From: Syncephalastrum monosporum B8922
Taxonomy: Eukaryota > Mucoromycota > Mucoromycetes > Mucorales > Syncephalastraceae
Direction: 5' to 3'
Length of the DNA: 64,000 bases
Assembly (NCBI GenBank): GCA_000697355.1
Contig: JNEN01000885.1
Location: forward strand, 434,001 to 498,000
This document shows, piece after piece, positions 47,011 through 56,579 of this stretch (position 1 is the stretch's first letter; each line of letters begins with the position of its first letter). Under the pieces are notes generated by a model that saw only the letters and a program-made list of their open reading frames with translations, did not search any database and was not told where the DNA came from. Both the position numbers and the translations under genes were made by a program.

Positions 47011-48360
47011 TTAAAGATTCTTCAAACCATCCAGCCGTCTGACAATCATCTCATAGGTCAGGATAGTCAAGGCAGAGGAGGGCACAGTGCGCAGCAGGTT
47101 AGTGGGTAAGCCCTTATAAAAACCCCGGATACCTTCCTCAAAGGATATCACCTGGATGGCATGCAGAATGCCTCGATACTTGAAGGGCTTCTGTGTCTGG
47201 TTCTGTAAACGGGTGCGTATCACCTTTTCGAGGAAAAAATTTGTAAGCTCATCGGCGGCTCATGATTTTCACGCGCAGCTCCATTCTCACCTCGTGTGGG
47301 TATGTTGCCATACTGGCGGCCATTTTCGACATGGAGGAGGCTAGTAGAATATGAACCGATACGGAGGATGCTTTGTCCTCTTCACCTCGCCCTTGTCGTC
47401 ATGAGTTCCTTTTTCTTTTTCCCATTTTTTCGTTTCACACTTACGAAGCCACAGTTTCAGCTTTTCATACAGCGGGAACTGAACGGCAACATGGCTTACG
47501 CCGAGAAGAGACGATCCTAAACCTTTGTAGTAGCCGCGGATGCCTTCTTGTTTACCAATAGTTATAAATGCGTCGACGGTATTCCTGTAACGGTACGCAG
47601 TCCGTTCGTTTTGAGTCTATGACAAATGATCAGTAAAAGTCGGTGGATATCACATGCCGACGCTGTCTGCTTACCATCAATCGTGTCTTGATGACCCACA
47701 GCGGGTTGGTCAAGGATGTGGAAGCCGCGCCTGCGGTCATGGCGGATGCAATATGAACTACCCAGTCGATATCCGAGCGTCCTGATACGTAGAAGACGGA
47801 GGTCAACACACATGGAGACCGGGAAATGAGATTCTTACCCAGTTCATTGCTCCACCGAACTTTGCAATAGTCATATGCGGTGAAATAGATAGCCCATGTA
47901 GGGATGTAGCCGATGATGGTTGGGCCCAGGCCTCGATAGAGACCTCGAATGCCTTCCTCATTCCATATCCTCGAGAGTGTACCTAGAAAGTGGGAGGCCC
48001 GGCTCAGCACACAAATGGAAAGGCACAGGCACAGGCACGCGCACACACATACACACACACTCTCTCTCTCTTTCTCTCGCAGCATCCCCGACTCGCTTAC
48101 CAACAGTGCCTCGATACAAAATGACGCCAGGCAGTCCCCGTCCCTGATTCTGTAAACGGGTCTTTACAACGTCGAGCGGGCATGTCACGATGGACGAAAC
48201 TAGGCCGGCGCCAGCACCAGCAACCGAATGCTTAAGATTGTCATGTTTTTGTCTAAGTCGAGTGCAAGAATGGAGCAAAAAGGGCAATGAGTCATTAGAG
48301 GAAGGACGGCGTGCCTTCGACTTACGTAAAGTCTCTCCACCAGTCGACGGCCTTGCCCAT
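47011..48360 (-). CDS. Mitochondrial carrier (SLC25; NAD/pyrimidine/flavin-type)
   Basis: Inner-membrane solute carrier. Seven exons (48360-48326, 48252-48101, 47982-47839, 47781-47675, 47616-47445, 47379-47291, 47223-47011) keep frame and give 303 residues. Three repeats of the family motif are present: CPLDVVKTRLQ, NPLWVIKTRLM and YPHEVIRTRLQ, each followed by EEGIRG or QEGIRG and YKGL. The Trp in the second repeat (PLWVIKTR) is characteristic of the subfamily with Yia6/Ndt (NAD), Rim2 (pyrimidine nucleotides) and Flx1/SLC25A32 (folate or FAD). LLGVSHVAVQFPLYEKLK favours the NAD/FAD end. The exact substrate cannot be settled. One intron carries a CA/CT microsatellite. Confidence 0.9.
48035..48080. 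repeat. CA then CT microsatellite inside an intron
   Basis: A CA-rich run merges into a CT run inside the second intron of the carrier gene, on the pyrimidine side close to the acceptor. Confidence 0.8.
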
Positions 48361-48724
48361 CGCTTAGCATACACACGCGCGAAAGGGGAAGGGCCAAGGA
48401 ACGAAAGCGTATGGAGACAAGGGAGGGAGAAGAGACAGATACGGCTGCGCGACGAGTGTGGGAGAGTGATTAAAATACGAGAAGGGTTTCGTCTGCAGAT
48501 AGAAAGAAGAGAAAAGGCGCCTTCAGGGGTAGCAAAGAGGCTCGAAAACCGCGAGTGGAGGAAGAATAAAGAAGTAGAAAGGAAGAGAGAGAGAGAGAAG
48601 AAAAGGCAGAAAAAACAGACCTCTCACTGGTTTGCCAGAGTCGTCCATTCATAATCGATTGATATCAGTATGAACTCCGCCTTCCGTTTCGACAACACTT
48701 TTACCCATTCTCACCTCTTTCAGC
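48361..48724. promoter_or_regulatory. Divergent promoter region, mitochondrial carrier / MED27
   Basis: 364 bases between two divergent starts. Purine-rich (GA) tracts at about 48560-48610 on the plus strand. No TATA box seen. Confidence 0.5.
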
Positions 48725-50255
48725 ATGACAGACGCTTCGCATCCAAGACCTCTTCCCGACATTGAAAACGACGTCAAGCACATTGACGATACATTGAATA
48801 CGGTTCGTATCCTCCTTCATCGCGTCTTCTCGCGCTCTTTCGTTTTCATAAAGCTAATCACTCTAATGTTGTGCCTGGGCAGGTCTCCGAGCTGCGATCG
48901 ACCCTCAAGGGATTCACTACTCTCGTCCAGCAAGAGAAAAAGAAGCGCAACTACGTCATTGCCTTTACCGATCACCTGAATCAACTGAAACGCGGCTTAA
49001 ATCGCTTGGGTGCCGAAGGAGAGTCCTTGAAAGGTAAAAGGCGTAAAACCATTACGCGCTTGTCCATTCTTTTAAACTCAGAACTTTCTCTTCTCTTCGA
49101 AGCTGGCCTCACCTACGCTCAAACCATCAATTCGTCCCAGTTTGACTGGGATTTGATACGGAGGTAGACGAGCATCTCACGACCAATCATATATATTCAT
49201 CAGAAAACACATTAGAGGAGCCGAAAGCGATATCCAAGGAGAGGACAATGCAAGCCAGATCAATCGAAAGTCAAGCGAGCCAGGCACAGCTATAAAAGAC
49301 AGAGCTGACCACGTACTCAAGTAAGCAGTATATTTTCTGAAAAGCCCCCAATCAGGAGTTTTACTGATGGTTCGTGCAGACAGCTGTCTGGCGTTGTACT
49401 AGATCGGAGGAGTTGTGAAACGCAGGAATCCGAAACAAAGTGAGTTCAGTATCGTGGGCCTTGATTTGCTTGCTTAATAGGTCATATAGTAGGTTCTTCA
49501 GCCCGTTTACCGAGCATTGGATGAAGCACGAAAAACCGGAAAATGTAGACATAGCCATTGAATTTGACAGGAAAGAACACAAGACGATCGCAGGCACTGA
49601 GTGCACGCTTTCGGTAAATTCCATCCACGGAAATAATGGCATCCGCGGCTTACCGCCCTCTGTCTAGATTCTGGTTCCTAAAACCCTGACAGCCACCCTT
49701 GACCTGGCCCATTATATCTCGTCCGATACCCTTGTGATACACAGATATGAGATGAAGGGCGCAAAGGAGCAGGTAGAACGCTTGCCATGTCCTCTCCAAC
49801 ACGCTTCACATATTGATTCGATCTCTAGAAACCATTCGGACAAGACTCGCAGCATGCTTTGTTTCAGAAATTGAATATCTTGGCCGATAGCGCATTCCAA
49901 GACATGACGGTGATGCCAGCGAGGGAAGCACTGTCCAGTATCCTGGTAAGGGGGATCCTCGTCTTTGTCTTCCCGAGTCTAACGTATCCTTTGTCGGTTT
50001 ACTTGTGATTAGCACTGGATCGCGAGCTATAACAACCTATTCACTGAACCGTGCTTTCGGTGTCACAAGCGGCTCCAATTTGACTCGCCCAATTACAAGT
50101 ACCTTCCGCCTATTGTACGTACCTGGGTGCGCAGAAAGGTGGATTACATGGAGCCTGATCGCGAAATGCCGCTTGCTTATCGGAAAGCCGGGCTTGCGTA
50201 CCATATGCAATGTTTTGTTGCTGCTACCAAAGTAGCATCCAAGATCACGCAATAA
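48725..50255 (+). CDS. Mediator subunit MED27
   Basis: Component of the Mediator tail region, bridging activators and RNA polymerase II. Nine exons (48725-48802, 48883-49033, 49103-49163, 49204-49320, 49380-49439, 49481-49613, 49668-49772, 49829-49945, 50013-50255) all use GT-AG junctions, keep frame and give 354 residues. The N-terminus is helical with TLNTVSELRSTLKGF. The C-terminal domain is diagnostic: WIASYNNLFTEPCFRCHKRL, then YKYLPPIVRTW, then AYHMQC, matching the C..C...H..C finger of MED27. The middle (TPFTEHWMKHEK-like block and LTATLDLAHYISSD) fits the family. Missing from S. cerevisiae but found in animals and many fungi. Exon number is high for this window. Confidence 0.85.
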
Positions 50256-50313
50256 TATAAACAAAAGAGTACCTGTGTATTTCTATGTCTATTATGTGCA
50301 AGGTATCTGTCCT

Positions 50314-51140
50314 CTATTTATTTACAGTGTCACGGCGCATGTAGCGCTTGGTGGCAATTTCGACCACGATTTTGTCGCCTTCCTTCACGAATTCAGGCAC
50401 TTGCATTTTGGTCCCATTGGCGAGGGTGGCCGATTTGAAGACGGTGCCTTTGGCAGCCTGTCCTGCACGTTCCACACAAGACTGGACAGTATAAGTATGG
50501 TGATCAGGCAGCTTGAAGCCGATCGCCTGACGGCCTGTCTCGGGACGAGTCAAGAAGTTGACAGCGACGTTCATGCCATCTAAAGCACATGGATGAGCAA
50601 ACTGAAAGAGAGCGCTCGGGGGAGGCGGTTACCTTCCAACATCGCTGCCGCGTCCTCACCACCTTCGCAAGTGTCGAGTGGGAGCTCGGCCTCTTCAAAA
50701 GACTCGAGACTCAACAAGTAAGCCTTATTATCCTGAGTATACAGATACTGGTAGGGCTCGTCTTGCAGATTAAGGACTAGAGAGTCTTCAATACGATATC
50801 TTTGAAAAGAAGGGAAACAAAGCCTTACTTTCAAGAGAGTCGGCCGACTTGAACCGTTCGCTGATTTTCGCGTTGCTCAATAGCTCCTGCATATCCACCT
50901 AAAAGCTGTCATAAGTATAGAACAAAGTAAATGCAATATCAGTACCTTGACGACCGCACCACCACGACCAGACGAGGACGATTCACGGTTCAGAACTCGC
51001 CATGACTTGTTCTTGTAATCGACGACCTGCCCCTTCTTGACCTGGAGAACGCTGAGCTTATAGAAGCGCTTCGAGAGAGCAAAATAGGCAGGTCTAGCAG
51101 TCACCCGCCAGTGAGAAGCAGCAGTGCGAATGGGCAACAT
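50314..51140 (-). CDS. Mitochondrial elongation factor P-like protein
   Basis: EF-P helps ribosomes through polyproline stretches; this copy probably works in mitochondria because it has a basic N-terminal extension (MLPIRTAASHWRVTARPAY). Exons 51140-50946, 50898-50829, then about 50798-50633 and 50579-50314. Domains: the KOW-like first domain (VKKGQVVDYKNKSWRV), then YLYTQDNKAYLLSLESFEE, then the OB-fold ending TVFKSATLANGTKMQVPEFV.EGDKIVVE. The loop that in bacteria carries the modified Lys reads SSGRGGAVVKV, so Arg replaces Lys. The second junction is unresolved: between the GAA codon at 50832-50830 and the TAT codon after it lie only 31 bases, too short for a normal intron and not matching phase. 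Confidence 0.75.
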
Positions 51141-51716
51141 TATGCGACGTGGAAACACACAAAAGATGGTACAGGAAAAGGCCAAAGTGGCGCCCAATGG
51201 TCCAGTGGGTGGCTTCGGACTTTTCAGGTGAGAGTGTTTAATCTTTTCCATGATACAGCAAATACACCTGTCGACAATGACAGATATCTTCAGGGCATGT
51301 GGGCGTCGTACTTTCATCCAGCCGTTATTCAGCTCCGTATTTCATATCTTCATATAGAAAAGAACAAGGAATGACGGGCGTACGGACGATTGCTTTCGCC
51401 AATAGCTTTCTCCAGTTGCTTTTCCCAATCAGACACACAGGCGCACATGCAACGTGATACTGTCCAAATACAAATACAAATACAAATACAAATACAAATA
51501 CATACAAGTAGAAGTTTTGCTTTGATTAATAATAGGGTATAGCTGACAGGGGACAATAAGTGAGTCATGGTTTGTCGCAGCAGTAGTAAAATAGCAGTTG
51601 ACATCAGTATGTGACACCACAACCTGTGTGGTTGGCTGACATTCCCGGAACTCAAAAGAAAGAGACACACATCGAATTGATTTTTTGTAACTTATTTTTT
51701 TCCTTTCTTTCACTCC
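51141..51716. promoter_or_regulatory. Divergent promoter region, EF-P-like / TrpRS
   Basis: 576 bases between two divergent translation genes, one mitochondrial and one cytosolic. Contains the CAAATA repeat and a pyrimidine tract just before the TrpRS start. Confidence 0.45.
51465..51500. repeat. 6-bp tandem repeat (CAAATA)6
   Basis: Six perfect copies in the divergent region between the EF-P-like and TrpRS genes. Confidence 0.9.
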
Positions 51717-53116
51717 ATGTCACAACCGGACCTTGCTACGAAGGTGGACAACCTGAACATTGACTCCAAAGACCGAGCAGAATGTGACTCCCTGGGAGGT
51801 TGAGGGTGCTGTGGTCGACGGTGTCCAGCAAGCTATCGATTACAACAGACTCATGGACCAGTTCGGCACGCGTCCCATCGATGAGGAATTGCTCAAGCGC
51901 TTCGAGACCCTGGGTAACATGCTCTATTCTATCATCGTCATCGGTTATCATCAATGCTGACATACGCCACTAGAGAGTTGACCCGCATCCTGGATCGCTT
52001 CGAGCAAAAGAAGCCTTTCTACCTCTACACCGGCCGCGGTCCCTCCAGTGATTCTATGCATCTGGGTCACTTGGTGCCTTTTATCTTTTGCCAGTAAGTC
52101 CACCTCGATTGTTGCATGTGCCTGCGTCTGTGTTTGTGCTTGTGCGCCATACCTGGACCTCACGTTTCTGTGTGTCTAGATGGCTGCAAGATGTATTTGA
52201 CGTGCCGATCGTGATCCAGCTGACCGACGAGTTCCTCTTCAAAACCAATCTCACCGTCGAAAAATGCCATGAATACGCCTATCAGAATGCAAAGGATATC
52301 ATTGCCTGCGGGTTCAAACTCGAAAAGACCTTCATCTTCTCCAACCTGGATTACGTCGGGTAAGCTCATCGCATTTTACCATGTATGCCTGCTCACCTTA
52401 TACTGTAGTGGTCCATTCTACCATAACGTCGTCCGTATCTCGCGATGCATTACTGCCAATCAGTCCAAGGCCACCTTTGGCTTCAAGGATACGTAAGTCA
52501 TTTGCTGTGTACTGGGAGGAGTGGACACTGACCAGGCACGATAGGGATGCCATCGGTAAACTGCATTTTGTTGCTGTCCAGGCCGCCCCGTCCTTCTCCA
52601 ACTCGTTCCCTCATATCTTTGGCGGCAAGAAGGATATCCCTTGCCTTATTCCGTGCGCTATTGACCAGGACCCTTACTTCCGTCTGACGCGTGATGTGGC
52701 CCAGCGTCTGAAATACCCTAAGCCTAGCCTGATCCACGCCAAGTTCTTCCCTGCCCTTCAGGGTCCTGGTACCAAGATGAGTGCCTCTGTCGACACTTCG
52801 GCTATCTTCATGTCTGATACGCCCAATCAGATCAAGAACAAGGTAACTCATTGGGTGATCATGGCTCAGTCTTGGAAGACGATGAGGAGCTCGAGCGCAT
52901 TCGTCAGGTAAGTCAGGTCATTACTTTCTGTGGTATGACGACAACTAAACCGAGAATCAGGCCTACAAGTCGGGCGAGATGATGACGGGTGAGCTCAAGA
53001 AGCGCTGCATTGAGGTTCTGCAAAAGGTGGTGGCCGACTTCCAGGCCAAGAAGAAGAGCCTGACAGATGACATCGTCAAGCAGTATATGGATCCCACCCG
53101 GAAAATTGAGGTGTAG
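51717..53116 (+). CDS. WRS1: Cytosolic tryptophanyl-tRNA synthetase, frame-broken
   Basis: Class Ic synthetase charging tRNA-Trp. Exons after the first are 51976-52093, 52180-52359, 52409-52492, 52545-52842, about 52871-52907 and 52961-53116. Motifs: [12 protein letters not shown] near the N-terminus, the HIGH-type [40 protein letters not shown] and the KMSKS-type [11 protein letters not shown]. Two defects are visible. At the N-terminus the frame of the start codon (MSQPDLATK) meets that of TEQNVTPW only if 28 bases are removed or one base is deleted. Between QIKNK (ending 52842) and [12 protein letters not shown] about 34 conserved residues are missing; only 28 bases lie there and the frame shifts. 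The gene is normally essential, so an assembly fault is likely. Confidence 0.8.
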
Positions 53117-53202
53117 AAGCTAAAAAAAATTATCGAAGAGGAGGAGCCATTACAAGGCACTTGTTTGTCACACTATCATTACGCATTAAACTACAACTCA
53201 AA

Positions 53203-53744
53203 TCAATGCGAACTCCAGAAGTCGCGGTGATCCTGAGCAATTTCGTCAATAAGCTCAGGGAAGGGTCCAACGGCTTGGATGTCACGAGAGCCTCTCTTGA
53301 ACACTTCCCGGCAGGACAACTGCATTGTAGGATTTTCTTTGCTGTTTCCTGTCAGTTCATGAAGGGAGGCTTCGTCCATGCCGAATATGACAGCGCCGAT
53401 GTTGGCCCAATAGCATGTTCCTGCGCACATGCAGCATGGTTCCACACTAGTATAAAGTGTGCATTGCGAGAGGAAATCGAGACTGTAGTTGTTGGCTGTG
53501 CAAATACAGAAGTCTTAGGACACTTTTTTTTTCTTAGCTGCAGTGACAACCCTAAACTTACCTGCGACACGAACTAACTCGCTCTCAGCGTGGAAAACAG
53601 GCCCATAATTGGCATGCTGCAAAATAAGCTGACCATCAGGTCCGACAAGGGATGATGTCCATTTTCGCGCGCTCGACGGGCGATTTTGACACAGAGACGC
53701 AGGTGCTTAATCATTTCTTCACGGTCAGGCAGAGTCACGGGCAT
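53203..53744 (-). CDS. CMP/dCMP-type nucleoside deaminase, frame-broken
   Basis: Zinc-dependent deaminase of the guanine/cytidine/tRNA-adenosine deaminase superfamily. The N-terminal helix reads MPVTLPDREEMIKHLRLC up to RARENGHHP. The zinc site is intact: HAESE in the first exon and PCCMCAG in the second give His and two Cys with the catalytic Glu. The intron lies between LVRVA and ANNYS. The loop that in this family reads HPFGA.LVG is shortened to HP, then TT, then VGPDG, which leaves the frame unjoined; about 13 bases appear to be lost. The 3' end is only 86 bases from that of the TrpRS gene, convergent. Substrate unknown. Confidence 0.75.
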
Positions 53745-54146
53745 TGTGAGAGTGAGGTAAGTTAAAAATAAAAGGGGATAGAAGACTGAGCCGCGGCTGC
53801 GAAGCGTAGCTTGGCTTTTTTAAATATAGGTCAGCTTTCTCTCACGCCGTGTCCTTGAGTGAATATACCATTATAAAAGTGCCGGGGCGCAAAGCTTCTC
53901 ATCTTTCCAAATCCGAATCACTGGGCGGAAATACTCACCGAACCAAGCCGCTGGTATACAATGGAGCTTCTCGATGTATAAAGTACATTTGCAGTTCTCA
54001 CCATCAAATTCTCCTTGCTATCACTCACTGTATTCGTCTATGCATGTACTCGAGCATGTGACAGAAACAACCTCGAGCGCTCTTGTTCTATCGAAAGTGA
54101 TTGTTGATTTCATAGTACATGCAACGTATTCTCACGAGGTCGTGCG

Positions 54147-54180
<34 letters not shown>

Positions 54181-54555
54181 GTGGCCACGCAGTGTAAGAG
54201 TATGCTATATGTACACGATAAGAGATATAATTACCGGAAAACCAGACCGTCGTTACTTACATGGCTGCAAGGTCGCACATGCATTGTTAGATAAAGCTTA
54301 TCAGTCTGCCGAGCGTAGGACGACAAAATCACCAAAAATGGTAAATTGAAGGATAACGATGAATGCGAGTGGCAAATGCAGTAGATTTTCGTGTATCCGT
54401 TATCTTGTTCAGTTTGAGCCACAAGGCTGATCCTCCTTGCTTATCTTGTTATAAGCAGTCAGATGAAGTATTTATGCTGCCTTTAAGCACCTGCAGTTGG
54501 CTCATCCTCGTTGCTCTTACGCTTTCTTACTTGCACCTAATAACGTGCGCCTGTT
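53745..54555. other. Intergenic region with 30-base poly-T
   Basis: A perfect run of 30 T at 54150-54179 lies between the divergent deaminase and permease genes. Nothing else recognised. Confidence 0.55.
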
Positions 54556-56250
54556 ATGAACACACACTCCGAAAAGCAAGAAGTCACCTTGGACGAGGAA
54601 AAAGCATCAATCTATGATTATGCAGAAGCGACCGATGTACATATCAGTGATACCGATGGACAAAATAAACTTCATCTCGAAACCCAAGGTATCCGGCCTG
54701 TACCGGAAGACCACCGTACTCATACCCGTTCGTATGCAAATATTTCTTAGCTTTCCATTATCGCTAAATGTGATTGTTCATATCTGTAGGCATACTCGAT
54801 AATTTTACTATATGGTGCTCCATAGACACAACACTGGCAAATGTCTCCATCGGCGTCCTCGCTATACCTGTCTTTGGTCTAGGATTCTGGGATAGTTTCG
54901 CGTGTATTCTCGTCTGCAACGTAATTGCTGTGCTTCCTGGTATGTAAACAGAGAACAACACAAGACACGCCAACTGATCTATGCCACCGTTTTATCTATT
55001 CTTGATATATAAAGGTGCCTTTTTTGTGTCGCTTGGGCCGCGCTATGGCTTGCGACAAATGGTCCTTTCACGATACAGCTTCGGTATGCTCGGATGTATT
55101 CTGGCAGCTGTCGTCAATATTATCGTATGTCTCGGCTGGTCCGTGATTAACATCATTCTTGCTGGTCAACTTTTAACTACTGTCAGCGACAACAAATTGC
55201 CCATGTATGGCGGTATTATTCTCGTTGCAGCAATGACCCTGGCGATTACTGTCTTTGGATACAAGATTTTGCATCACTTTGAACGTTGGGCGTGGATTGT
55301 GATGTGGATTACCTTCTTTATTGTTTTCGGTCTTGGTGTCAAACATATGACAGTGACACCTATCAGCGAATCCGGTGCGACCGAGGCTGGTGCCTTTCTC
55401 TCCTTCGCTGCAAGCATTATTGGATTCAACCCTGGTTGGGTCACGTGCGCAGCCGATTACTCAGTGCACATGGTACGTGTGTTTGTATGCAACGGTGCTA
55501 TGTCCATGTATTTACAGAAACAAATGATCTGTATAGCCTTCGACATTCAACCGCCATACTGTTTTTGGTCTCGCCTTCCTTGGGGCCTTCCTTCCATGTG
55601 TTCTACTGCAGACTTTGGGCGTGGGCTTGACGACTGCGATGTCTGATAATGCAGCTTGGAGCGCCGCATACGATACGAATGGCGTGGGCGGCCTCGTCGG
55701 CCAAGCTGTCAGCCCTGTTGGCGGATTCGGCAAGTTCCTCTTGGTTATCCTCGCATGCGGTATAATCACCTGTAACGTTCCCAATAATTACAGTGTCGGT
55801 CTCTCCGTACAGACTATTGCGCCCATCTTCCAGCGAGTGCCACAGTGGTGCTTCACCATCCTAGCTACGATCGTATACACCATCGCAGCCTGCGTAGGCG
55901 CAGAACATTTCTCCGAACTTCTCGAAAACTTCATGCTCCTGATCGCTTATTATTGCGCCCCTTACGCCATGATCCTAGTTCTAGAGCACAATCTTTTCCG
56001 GCACGGGGTGTATCCCATAGAAATATGGGATTCAGCCAAGGACCTGCCTCTTGGCGTCGCAGCTGTGAGTGCCATCGTCGTTGGGTTTGGCGGTGCTCTG
56101 CTTGGCATGAACCAGTCCTGGTTTGTTGGCCCTATTGCCAAGAGGATAGGCCAGTATGGCGGTGACGTTGGTTTTGAACTAGCCATCGTCTTTGGCTCGA
56201 TCACCTTTGTTATCCTGCGCTATCTCGAGCGGAGGGTTTCTCGTCGCTAG
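54556..56250 (+). CDS. NCS1-family purine-cytosine permease, intact copy
   Basis: Proton-coupled importer of cytosine and purines, FCY2-like. Exons 54556-54727, 54790-54939, 55015-55472 and 55537-56250 keep frame and give 497 residues. The N-terminal cytosolic tail ends in GIRPVPEDHRTHTR; then come about 12 hydrophobic segments. Landmarks are TIWCSIDTTLANVSIGVLAIP, GLRQMVLSRYSFG, NPGWVTCAADYSV, LQTLGVGLTTAMSDN, VPNNYSVGLSVQ and GMNQSWFVGPIAKRIGQYGGD. The first donor is the weak GTTCGT, chosen because it preserves frame and length relative to the copy at 113-1736. Codon use is even and the model needs no correction, so this copy is probably the active one. Confidence 0.93.
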
Positions 56251-56579
56251 GCGACATGTATTTATTAAATTACTCTGCTTTGTTGTATATGATAAAAAGA
56301 TCGTAGTTCGTATGCAGAAAAACTGTAGTCCACAAGGACTGATTCCAGAATGGAAGTCTATAGGCTAGTTACAGGCTATGTGAGCAAATGTATCACGCGT
56401 CTATGTATTTTCTTTTGTACCCATTAAGTCTTGGTGTATGTGGGTGGCGCATCGACCGAAAATTGTGCATTATTAGGAAACGCCCATCAGGGCATAAACG
56501 GTATGTCCAAATTCAGTATTTCAGTGACAGTCGGCGCAAGAAAAAAAAAAGGGTTTTGCGAGATCGCTCCTCTTTCATA
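56251..56579. promoter_or_regulatory. Intergenic region upstream of IPI1
   Basis: 329 bases between two plus-strand genes. No gene seen; an A-run at about 56540-56550 precedes the IPI1 start. Confidence 0.5.

Noticed and set aside
54728..54789. GTATGC donor for the first intron of the intact permease
   Set aside because: It gives a stop codon after joining; the weaker GTTCGT donor four bases upstream keeps frame and length.
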